A stretch of DNA of 64,000 nt from Streptomyces sp. NRRL F-525 (lineage in GTDB: Bacteria > Actinomycetota > Actinomycetes > Streptomycetales > Streptomycetaceae), in contig NZ_JNXE01000006.1 in assembly GCF_000716605.1 (NCBI RefSeq), forward strand, positions 124,001 to 188,000, given 5' to 3'. The translations under genes and the position numbers were made by a program. The notes beneath the pieces were generated by a model. It saw only the letters and a program-made list of their open reading frames with translations. It made no database searches and was not told where the DNA came from. Positions 8,632-15,880 of this stretch are shown here, piece by piece (within the stretch, counting starts at the first letter, position 1; the number at the start of each line of letters is the position of its first letter).

Positions 8632-8826
8632 TCAGTGCGCGATGTGGATCGCCAGCGCGGGGCAGACGGCGGCCGCGTCACGGACGTCGTCGGCCAGTTC
8701 GGCGGGTGGGTCGTCGGTCAGCAGGACGACGACACCGTCCTCGTCCCGCTGGTCGAACACGTCCGGCGCGGTGGCCGCACACTGGCCGGCCGCGACGCAT
8801 TTGTTCTGCTCGACGGTGATTTTCAC
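8632..8826 (-). CDS. [3Fe-4S]/[4Fe-4S] single-cluster ferredoxin, P450 partner
   Basis: 64 residues. Three cysteines fit the P450-associated ferredoxin pattern: two in 'NKCVAAGQCA' and the third in 'AAAVCPALAI'. The usual second cysteine position is Ala, as in 3Fe-4S members. It is acidic, as expected for electron transfer to a P450. The GTG at 8826 has GGGAG about 7 nt upstream and gives the common 'VKITVEQNKC' N-terminus; the upstream ATG at 8841 (GGAGG only 2 nt away) would add five residues. It is the promoter-proximal gene of the eight-gene operon. Confidence 0.9.
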   Translation of the reverse strand: MKITVEQNKCVAAGQCAATAPDVFDQRDEDGVVVLLTDDPPAELADDVRDAAAVCPALAIHIAH

Positions 8827-8918
8827 GGGCTGCTCCCTCATGGCCTCCGGGGCAGAACGGCGCCCTTGGTGGGCTCCGTCGACCGCGCCTCCGAGTGAAC
8901 TCCCGGCCCTCGGCTAAG

Positions 8919-8930
8919 TCAATCGATTGA
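8919..8930. promoter_or_regulatory. Perfect 12-bp palindrome in the ferredoxin-P450 operon promoter
   Basis: TCAATCGATTGA is its own reverse complement and lies about 90 nt upstream of the ferredoxin start, inside the 160-nt gap after a TetR gene. The surrounding stretch (roughly 8914-8945) is strikingly AT-rich for this genome. This is where a TetR operator would be expected; binding by either neighbouring TetR is inferred. Confidence 0.55.
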
Positions 8931-9001
8931 TTCAAAATTTACTGAGACGGATGGGTGGATCTTCTGTGGTGGCGGGGTGGGGCGAGGAAGGTGACGGTCC
9001 G

Positions 9002-9652
9002 TCAGGAAGTGTGTGTCACGGGAGCCGTCCACAGCCCGACGATCGCGTCGACCAGCCCGTCCGCGGCATCGTGCCAACTGGCCCTTGGTGTAGGGGTGTT
9101 GAGGGCCAGGGCGCGCTCACGCTCGGCGCACGTGTAGAGGATCACGTTCCGGGTCATCGAGGTGCGTTCCGCGCGCACCTCGGCCGGCAGGTCGGGCAGG
9201 CACCGGTGCAGCCCGTCGAGGATCTGCCGCCACACCGGCAGGTCGAGGGTCTCGGCGACCAGGATCTCGTGCAGCGCGGGGTCGGCCATCACCTGGGCGC
9301 AGAACCGCGCGAACCACGTGGGGCTGCCCAGCTCGGCCAGGTACTCGGGGGTCGGCCGCACCAAGCACGCGACCCAGTCCCGGAGTTCGGTGGAATCGCC
9401 CGTCTCGGCCAGCAGACGCTCGCTCAGGCGCTGGATCCGCTCGGCGTGATGGCGGGCGATCGCCCGCACCAGGTCCGTCTTGGTGCCGAAGTGGTAGCCG
9501 ACCACAGCGGTGTTGCCCTGTCCGGCCGCCTCGCTGATCTGCCGGTTCGACACGGCGTACACACCGCGCTCGGCGAACAGGCGCTCCGCCGTCCTCCGGA
9601 TGAGCTCCCGGGTCACTCTGACCTGCTCGGCCCGGACACTCCTACCCGTCAT
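9002..9652 (-). CDS. TetR family transcriptional regulator (paralogue 1)
   Basis: 216 residues. The N-terminal helix-turn-helix covers about residues 10-60 ('LFAERGVYAVSNRQISEAAG ... YHFGTKTDLVRAI'); the C-terminal domain is a ligand-binding helical bundle. It is clearly homologous along its length to the divergent TetR at 9803, including the ends 'SWHDAADGLVDAIVGLW' and 'SWHDTADGLVDAIVALW'. Its recognition helix reads GNTAVVGYHF where the paralogue has GNNTAVSYHF. It lies upstream of, and in the same direction as, the P450 operon, which it probably represses through the palindrome at 8919. The ATG at 9652 is preferred over the GTG at 9661. Confidence 0.9.
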   Translation of the reverse strand: MTGRSVRAEQVRVTRELIRRTAERLFAERGVYAVSNRQISEAAGQGNTAVVGYHFGTKTDLVRAIARHHAERIQRLSERLLAETGDSTELRDWVACLVRPTPEYLAELGSPTWFARFCAQVMADPALHEILVAETLDLPVWRQILDGLHRCLPDLPAEVRAERTSMTRNVILYTCAERERALALNTPTPRASWHDAADGLVDAIVGLWTAPVTHTS

Positions 9653-9802
9653 GTCCACCACCGTACCGGGACCGTGCGCGGCCGGTAGCTCCCACCTGCC
9701 CCTGGACGGAGATCAACCAGGTGACTTACGTTCTAGGCGCGTCGGACCAACGGGACAAGTCGTCGCGAGACGGCGCCAAGTCCCGGAACGGCGGTGGGGA
9801 CC

Positions 9803-10468
9803 ATGGCGGGCGGAACACGGCGGGACGAGCAGGTCCGGGCGACCCGGACAGCGCTCCTGGACGCCGCGGAGCGGCTGTTCGCCGAACACGGCGTGCACGC
9901 GATGTCCAACCGGCAGATCAGCGAGGCCGCGGGCCAGGGCAACAACACCGCCGTCAGCTACCACTTCGGCACCAAGGCCGATCTGGTGCGGGCCATCGTC
10001 CGGCGCCACGCGGAACAGATCGAGGGCATCCGCGTCCGCATGCTGGCCGACATCGGCGACTCCACCGAACTCCGCGACTGGGTGGACTGTTCGGTGCGCC
10101 CCGTCACCGGCCACCTGGCTGCCCTCGGCCGCCCCAGTTGGTACGCCCGGTTCATCGCCCAGGTCTCGGCCGATCCCGCGCTCTACGCCATCACGGAGGA
10201 GGAGTTCTTCGGAGCCTCCCCGTCGCTGGGGAAGCTGGAGGAGGGCCTGACCCGCTGTGTGCCCGTCCTGCCGGCAGGGGTGCACGCCGATCGCGCGGTC
10301 ATGACCCGGCACCTGATCGTGCAGATGTCCGTCGAGCGGGAACGGGCCCTCGCCGACGGCATCCCCACCACCCGGTCGACCTGGCACGACACCGCCGACG
10401 GCCTCGTCGACGCGATCGTCGCGCTGTGGCAGGCGCCGGTGACGACGGGGCCGCCGCCGGCGAAGTGA
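9803..10468 (+). CDS. TetR family transcriptional regulator (paralogue 2)
   Basis: 221 residues, with the same architecture as the divergent gene at 9002-9652: HTH 'NRQISEAAGQGNNTAVSYHF' followed by a helical effector domain. The two start about 150 nt apart on opposite strands and look like a local duplication followed by inversion. The ATG at 9803 follows a G-rich stretch; an in-frame GTG at 9794 would add three residues. It precedes the KstD-like flavoprotein gene by 150 nt in the same direction and may control that gene, the P450 operon, or both. Confidence 0.88.
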   Translation: MAGGTRRDEQVRATRTALLDAAERLFAEHGVHAMSNRQISEAAGQGNNTAVSYHFGTKADLVRAIVRRHAEQIEGIRVRMLADIGDSTELRDWVDCSVRPVTGHLAALGRPSWYARFIAQVSADPALYAITEEEFFGASPSLGKLEEGLTRCVPVLPAGVHADRAVMTRHLIVQMSVERERALADGIPTTRSTWHDTADGLVDAIVALWQAPVTTGPPPAK

Positions 10469-10618
10469 CCGCGGGTGGGCCGCAATTGAGAGAGGCAAGC
10501 CGCCGTTCCACTCACCGGGAGTACGAACACCGCGCCCGGCCTCCGTACCTACCGTGTGGCTCACCTGTCGGCACCCGGTCAGGGGCTGCCGCGCCGGAAC
10601 GCGGAGGGAGACAGGCCG

Positions 10619-12292
10619 ATGACCGACTGGGATCACTCGACCGACTTCTTGGTGGTGGGGAGCGGTGCGGGCGTCACCGGAGCGATCCGGGCACGCGCGC
10701 TCGGCAAGGACGTTCTCGTCGTGGAGAAGACCGACCGGTTCGGCGGGTCGACCTGTATGTCGGGCGGGGTGATGTGGCTTCCCGACAACCCGCTCATGCG
10801 CCGCGAGGGCGTGACCGACTCGGCCGACGCCGCACTCAGGTACTTCGCCACCGTCGTCGGCGACGCGGGCCCGGCGTCGTCGCCCGCCCGCAGGCAGGCC
10901 TACGTCCGCGCGGGCTCCGAGATGGTCGACTTCCTGGAGTCCGAAGGCCTCGAACTCCGGCGCTGCGAGGGCTACAGCGACTACTACTCCGGCGTCCGGG
11001 GCTGCGAGGGCGGCTCGGCGCGCGGCAGGTCCGTCGAGGCGAGGGTCTTCGACAAGAAACGGCTCGGACCCTGGCAGGACCGGATCCGCCCCGGCTTCGC
11101 GGGCGGCCTCGCCGTCTACACCGGTGAGGCGTCACGCCTGACCCTGATGCGGACACGGGTCGGCCTGACCGTCCTGGCCGGGGCGGGGGCACGTACAGCC
11201 CTCGGCCGGATCCGACGGCAGCGGCTCGTGACGAACGGGGTGGCGCTGTCCGCCCGCCTGCTCCAGATCCTGCTCCGGCAGGACGTTCCCGTCTGGCTCG
11301 AATCTCCCCTCACCGACCTCGTCGTCGAGGACGGGCGGGTCGTCGGCGCGGTCGTCCACCGGGGCGGTCGTGACCTCCGGATCCGCGCCCGCGACGGCGT
11401 GCTGCTCGCCGCCGGAGGCTTCGCCCGCAACAAGGAGATGCGAGCGGAACACTCGGGAGGCAGGACGACCAGCGACCGGTGGACCTCGGCCAACCCGGGC
11501 GACACCGGGGAGACGATCCGCATCGCCATGGCGCACGGGGCCGCGACGGACATGCTGGACGAGGCGTGGTGGATGCCGTCGTGGATCATGCCCGACGGCA
11601 CCCCCAACATGTGCATGTCCGAACGCACCAGGCCTGGCTCGATCATCGTCGACACGGAGGGCCGCCGGTACTTCAACGAGGCGGTCGCGTACCAGGAGGC
11701 CGGCCAGCAGATGTACGCACACGACCGGGAGTTCGGGGGCGCTGTCCCGTCCTGGCTCGTCATCGACTCCCGGCACCGCGGCCACTACCCGTTCGGGATG
11801 TCTCCCCCCGGCCGCACCCCGAAGGAGTGGATCACCAGCGGCGCGATGAAGCGCGCCGACAGCCTGGAGGACCTCGCCCGGCAGTGCGGGATCGACACCG
11901 GCGGACTCCTCAAGAGCGTCGAGCGGTTCAACACGCTCGCGGCGCGGGGCGTCGACGAGGACTTCCACCGTGGGGAGGGCGACCACGAGAAGTTCTACGG
12001 CGACCCCACCCACGCCCCCAACCCCTGCCTGGGCCCCGTCTCGAAGCCGCCGTTCTACGCGGTCGCCCTGTACCCGGGGGACATCGGCACCAGCGGGGGA
12101 ATCCTCTGCGACGAGTTCGCCCGGGTCCTCGACACCGAGGGGAACCCGGTCGACGGGCTCTACGCCACCGGCAACTGCACCGCGTCCGTGATGGGGCGCA
12201 AGTACCTGGGCGCGGGGGCCAGCATCGCCGCGTCGGCGGTGTTCGGACACGTGGCGGCGGACCACGCGTCGTCGGCGGGGCGCGCCACCTGA
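10619..12292 (+). CDS. FAD-dependent oxidoreductase, 3-ketosteroid dehydrogenase/fumarate-reductase-flavoprotein family
   Basis: 557 residues. The N-terminal dinucleotide motif 'VVGSGAGVTGAIRA', then 'VVEKTDRFGGSTCMSGGVMW', identifies the FAD_binding_2 family. The C-terminal block 'YPGDIGTSGGILCDEFARVL ... GLYATGNCTASVMG' matches the layout of 3-ketosteroid delta1-dehydrogenases (PGDLGTKGG ... GLYAAGN). The reaction is probably desaturation next to a ketone, or the reverse reduction, on a cyclic or steroid-like substrate. The ATG at 10619 has GGAGGGAG about 9 nt upstream. Its position after the TetR pair suggests it belongs to the same catabolic function as the P450 operon. Delta1-dehydrogenase activity itself is inferred from similarity only. 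Confidence 0.88.
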   Translation: MTDWDHSTDFLVVGSGAGVTGAIRARALGKDVLVVEKTDRFGGSTCMSGGVMWLPDNPLMRREGVTDSADAALRYFATVVGDAGPASSPARRQAYVRAGSEMVDFLESEGLELRRCEGYSDYYSGVRGCEGGSARGRSVEARVFDKKRLGPWQDRIRPGFAGGLAVYTGEASRLTLMRTRVGLTVLAGAGARTALGRIRRQRLVTNGVALSARLLQILLRQDVPVWLESPLTDLVVEDGRVVGAVVHRGGRDLRIRARDGVLLAAGGFARNKEMRAEHSGGRTTSDRWTSANPGDTGETIRIAMAHGAATDMLDEAWWMPSWIMPDGTPNMCMSERTRPGSIIVDTEGRRYFNEAVAYQEAGQQMYAHDREFGGAVPSWLVIDSRHRGHYPFGMSPPGRTPKEWITSGAMKRADSLEDLARQCGIDTGGLLKSVERFNTLAARGVDEDFHRGEGDHEKFYGDPTHAPNPCLGPVSKPPFYAVALYPGDIGTSGGILCDEFARVLDTEGNPVDGLYATGNCTASVMGRKYLGAGASIAASAVFGHVAADHASSAGRAT

Positions 12293-12410
12293 GACGCCTG
12301 CACCGGTCTTGCCTCCGCGGCCCGCGTCCCGTTACGTTGCGGCAAAGTTACTGGCCAGGTACGCGATGCGGTCCGGCGCATCGGTGTTCGGCGAGCGGAA
12401 CGGACATCGG

Positions 12411-13460
12411 GTGACAGGTCGCGGCAAGGGACAACTGGAGGCGCAGTACGGCCTCCTGACGAGCATCGCCACCGAGGCGGGTGTCTCGCTCAGCACGGTG
12501 TCCAAGGTGGTGCACCGGCGCCGGGACGTCGGCGCCAGGACGCGCGAGCGGGTCGAGGAACTCCTCGCCCGGCACGGCTTCGTACGCCCGTGGGAGCGCG
12601 ATCCCGCGACACCCCGGCAGATCATCGCGGTGTTCCGGGATCTGTCCGGGCCGTACACGCTGGAGGTGGTCCGCGGCATCGTGGACGCGGCCGGCGCGCT
12701 CGGCATCGACGTGGTCACCGGGACGACGAGCCGGCGGTCCATCTCCGGGTGGCTGGAGCAGTGCGTGGCGCTCGGCGCGGCCGGGATCGTCATCGTGATC
12801 TCGATGCTGTCCGAGGAGGACCAGCGCCGCATCGTCGAACAACGCCTCCCGGTGGTGCTGATCGACCCGCTCAGCGCGCCCTCGGAGGACATCCCCAGCA
12901 TCGGCGTCACGAACTGGAGCGGCGCCCGCGACGCCGTACAGCACCTGCTGGGGCTCGGGCACACCCGGATCGGCATGGTCGCGGGCCGCTCGCACTCGCT
13001 GGCCGGGGCGGCGCGGGTGCACGGCTACCGGGCCGCATTGGAGGAGGCCGGGATCGCCTACGATCCGGCGATCGTCCGCTCCACCGACTTCGACTACGCC
13101 GAGGCCCTGGCCACCGCCGGTCAGATCCTGCGCGCCGACGACCCGCCCACGGCCGTCTTCGCGGCCAGCGACGCACAGGCGCTCGGCGTGCTGGAGGCGG
13201 CGCGGCAGCACGGGCTCGCCGTACCGGACGACCTGGCGGTGATGTCCTTCGACGACACCCTCGTCGCGGCCATGGCCTGCCCACCGCTGAGCGCTGTACG
13301 GCAGCCCTTCGAGGAGTTGGGGCGCGAGGCGACCCGGGTGCTTCTCGAACTCGCCCAGGGGCGGCCGCCGGTGTCGCCGCGCATAGAGCTGGCCACGGAA
13401 CTCGTGCTGCGGACCTCGACCTCCGGGCGCCGTTCCGTGAAGCACGTCAATACCGCGTAA
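12411..13460 (+). CDS. LacI family transcriptional regulator
   Basis: 349 residues. The N-terminal HTH is 'TSIATEAGVSLSTVSKVVHR', followed by the hinge 'TRERVEELLARHGF' and a periplasmic-binding-protein-like sensor domain (about 65-340) with the signature 'HLLGLGHTRIGMVAG' and 'SFDDTLVAAMACPPLSAVRQP'. I chose the GTG at 12411 because LacI HTHs start within about 15 residues of the N-terminus; an ATG at 12366 would add 15. It lies directly upstream of the secreted glycosidase gene and is the natural candidate to bind the CGAAA-n3-TTTCG operators at 13473, 13643, 21523 and 21623, derepressing the locus when a sugar ligand binds. Confidence 0.92.
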   Translation: MTGRGKGQLEAQYGLLTSIATEAGVSLSTVSKVVHRRRDVGARTRERVEELLARHGFVRPWERDPATPRQIIAVFRDLSGPYTLEVVRGIVDAAGALGIDVVTGTTSRRSISGWLEQCVALGAAGIVIVISMLSEEDQRRIVEQRLPVVLIDPLSAPSEDIPSIGVTNWSGARDAVQHLLGLGHTRIGMVAGRSHSLAGAARVHGYRAALEEAGIAYDPAIVRSTDFDYAEALATAGQILRADDPPTAVFAASDAQALGVLEAARQHGLAVPDDLAVMSFDDTLVAAMACPPLSAVRQPFEELGREATRVLLELAQGRPPVSPRIELATELVLRTSTSGRRSVKHVNTA

Positions 13461-13472
13461 CTCCCTATCCTG

Positions 13473-13485
13473 CGAAACACTTTCG
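13473..13485. promoter_or_regulatory. LacI-type operator, CAC spacer (glycosidase promoter)
   Basis: CGAAA-CAC-TTTCG inverted repeat, 13 nt after the lacI-type stop codon and about 150 nt before the glycosidase TTG start. The identical 13-mer occurs upstream of the sugar-binding-protein gene at 21623. Confidence 0.7.
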
Positions 13486-13624
13486 ACATGTGCCGGTGAC
13501 ATCGCGGTGTCGCATCCGAATACTGGCTTCCTGCTCCGCACCCCCATTCCATCCCCCTGGGACCTCCGGACATTCCGGCACCCCTGGAACGTGGTGCGCG
13601 CCTTCCCCGGTGAAAGGAACGCCA

Positions 13625-15817
13625 TTGACCAGATCCTGGGCGCGAAAGGCTTTCGCTGCGGCGACCGCCTTCGGCATGGGCGTGGCATTCGCCATCGCCT
13701 CCGCGACAAGTGCCTCGGCCTATCAGCCGAGTCCCGCCAATCTGTATACGGCGACCAACACCGCCGCGTGCAGCAAGAGTCCGTGTGTTCTCTACCCGAA
13801 GTCGGCCCAGCTGGCGGACGGCCGGATCGTGGCCACCTTCGAGAACGACCAGACCGCTCCGGTCGGTCAGACACTGCCCGTGTACAAGAGCGACGACGAC
13901 GGCACGACCTGGGCGAAACTGTCCGACGTCAAAGCCCCCGCGTATCTCTCCAGCGACTCCAAGTACGCGAAATACACGAGCAATTGGACCAACCCGTATC
14001 TCTACGTCCTCCCGCAGAACGTCGGCAGCCTGAACGCCGGCACCCTGCTGCTCGCGAGCATCGTCTCGGGCGACGACTACTACTACCAGGAGCAGAAGGC
14101 CGCCAACTCCAGCTGGACGCCCACCAGTGACGGCGACCGCAAGGACGTGGCACTCGCCCTGTACTCCAGCACGGACGACGGCGCGACCTGGACCATCCAG
14201 AACATCATCGCCGCCGGAGGCTGGCAGGGCGGCAGCGCGGGCAGCGTCGGCCGGGTCTCCACGGCCAACACCTACGCGCAGGTCGACCCGGTGTGGGAAC
14301 CCCATCTCCTCGCCCACAACGGCACGTTGATCGCCTACTACTCCGACGAGGACGACTACACCGGCTACAACACCACCACCGGCGCCCCGACCCTCGACCC
14401 GGACAACACCACGGCCACGGACTCCGGCGGCCAGGTCCTCCTGCACCGCACCTGGGACGGATCCAGCTCAACTGCCTGGAGTTCCCCGGTCGTTGACGTC
14501 CCCGGCGCCACGGTGAGCATGGGCAACGGCAAGACGGAGATCGGCGGCGGCCGCCCCGGCATGACGACCATCGCCCCGACGACCGACGGCAAGTGGCTTC
14601 TCACGTACGAGTACTGGGGCGGCGGCACCAACGTCCGCTACCGGATAGCCGACGACCCGACGAAGTTCTTCGCGGCCACCGACGCGGCGATCACCTCACT
14701 GCCCGTGCCCTCCGGCGGGGCCACCCTGGCCACCGGCGGCAGCCCCGTCCTGCTCCCGATGCCGGACGGCCGGATCGTCTACAACGCCGCAGGCAGCGGA
14801 GACGTCTGGGTGAACGAGTCCGGGCTGTCCACCGGTACCTGGAAGGAGTACAAGACCTCGATCGCGGCCGGGTACAGCCGGATGCTCCAGTACGTCGACG
14901 GCACCGGACGCGTCCTCGTGCTCCAGGCCTCGTGGAGCGGCACCAGCGTCGGCCCCGTGAAGTACGCCGAGGTCGACCTCGGCCGCTCCGACGGCGCCTA
15001 CTACAGCCTCGTCAACCGGCTCACCGGCCAGGTGCTCAGCACCGCGTCCGGCAAGACCCAGGACGCGAACCTCACCGGGAACACCCCCGACCTCGTCCTC
15101 AGCGCCGCCAACTCCACCGACGCCACCCAGCGTTGGCACCTCACCGCCAAGGGCAGCAACGTGACACTGCTCAACAAGGCCGGGGGCCGCTCGGTCGCCA
15201 TCTGGACCGGCACCGCCACGGCCGGGCAGAAGCTGGCGCAATGGGTCGACGACGGCGCCACCGACAAACAGTGGACCCAGGTCGCGTCGTCGACGAGCGG
15301 CTACTACAAGCTCCGCTCGGTCCTCAACACCAGCCTCTACATGACCGGTTCGACAGCGGGCGGCTCCGTCACCGTCGCGGCGGCGACCACCGACGGCTCC
15401 CAGGACTGGCAACTGGTCCAGGACCCGCTCCCCACCGCCTCCACCTTCACCCTGAAGGGCACGTACTCCAGCCGCTGCCTCGACGTCCCGAACGGTGCGA
15501 CGGGCGTCCAGGTCCAGATCTACGACTGCTCGGGCAACGCCTACCAGACCATCACGCAGACCGCCGCGGGCGAACTCCGCGTCAACGGCAGCTGCTTGGC
15601 CGCGAACGGTGACGGCACCACCGCCGGCACCACGCTGATCCTCTGGGCCTGCAACGGCAAGAACAGCCAGAAGTGGGCCTTCCGCGTGGACGGCACCATC
15701 GTCAACCGCTCCAACGGCCTCGTCATCGACGTGACCAACTGGGGCACGGCCAACGGCTCGAAGGTCGAGCTCTGGACCGGGTTGGGCAACGCGACCCAGC
15801 AGTGGAGCCGCGCCTAG
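13625..15817 (+). CDS. Secreted Asp-box (sialidase/GH93-like) glycosidase with two ricin-B lectin domains
   Basis: 730 residues. The Sec signal peptide covers residues 1-32 (Arg/Lys-containing n-region, Ala-rich core, cleavage after 'TSASA'). A beta-propeller follows (about 35-450) with Asp boxes S-x-D-x-G-x-T-W at 89-96 and 182-189 and a 'GRPGM' motif at 309-313 followed by 'LTYEY'. Two ricin-type lectin domains (about 455-595 and 600-730) carry QxW-type repeats such as 'QRWHL', 'KQWTQ', 'QKWAF' and 'QQWSR'. The GRPGM/YE pattern also fits exo-arabinanase-like GH93 propellers, so sialidase is only one option. The TTG start has AAAGGAA about 6 nt upstream. It is exported to release sugars that the neighbouring ABC system would import; LacI control is supported by flanking operators. 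Confidence 0.85.
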   Translation: MTRSWARKAFAAATAFGMGVAFAIASATSASAYQPSPANLYTATNTAACSKSPCVLYPKSAQLADGRIVATFENDQTAPVGQTLPVYKSDDDGTTWAKLSDVKAPAYLSSDSKYAKYTSNWTNPYLYVLPQNVGSLNAGTLLLASIVSGDDYYYQEQKAANSSWTPTSDGDRKDVALALYSSTDDGATWTIQNIIAAGGWQGGSAGSVGRVSTANTYAQVDPVWEPHLLAHNGTLIAYYSDEDDYTGYNTTTGAPTLDPDNTTATDSGGQVLLHRTWDGSSSTAWSSPVVDVPGATVSMGNGKTEIGGGRPGMTTIAPTTDGKWLLTYEYWGGGTNVRYRIADDPTKFFAATDAAITSLPVPSGGATLATGGSPVLLPMPDGRIVYNAAGSGDVWVNESGLSTGTWKEYKTSIAAGYSRMLQYVDGTGRVLVLQASWSGTSVGPVKYAEVDLGRSDGAYYSLVNRLTGQVLSTASGKTQDANLTGNTPDLVLSAANSTDATQRWHLTAKGSNVTLLNKAGGRSVAIWTGTATAGQKLAQWVDDGATDKQWTQVASSTSGYYKLRSVLNTSLYMTGSTAGGSVTVAAATTDGSQDWQLVQDPLPTASTFTLKGTYSSRCLDVPNGATGVQVQIYDCSGNAYQTITQTAAGELRVNGSCLAANGDGTTAGTTLILWACNGKNSQKWAFRVDGTIVNRSNGLVIDVTNWGTANGSKVELWTGLGNATQQWSRA
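13643..13655. promoter_or_regulatory. LacI-type operator, GGC spacer (inside glycosidase codons 7-11)
   Basis: CGAAA-GGC-TTTCG lies just inside the glycosidase coding sequence, 170 nt centre-to-centre from the upstream CAC-type site. The same 13-mer occurs at 21523 before the sugar-binding-protein gene. A roadblock or looping arrangement would explain a site within the gene. Confidence 0.6.
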
Positions 15818-15825
15818 GCACACGG

Positions 15826-15866
15826 CAGAAGCGGCGCCACCGTCGGGTACGGTGGCGCCGCTTCTG
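15826..15866. terminator. Bidirectional hairpin terminator between convergent glycosidase and GH3 genes
   Basis: Perfect 18-bp arms (15826-15843 and 15849-15866, starting CAGAAGCGG and ending CCGCTTCTG) enclose a 5-nt loop. It lies 8 nt after the glycosidase stop and 14 nt before the end of the convergent GH3 gene, so it serves both. Confidence 0.85.
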
Positions 15867-15880
15867 TGTGTTCCCGCTGC

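Noticed and set aside
12590..13624. In-frame extension of the secreted glycosidase back across the LacI gene
   Set aside because: It overlaps the LacI coding sequence in another frame. A TTG with a ribosome site directly before a signal peptide fixes the start at 13625.
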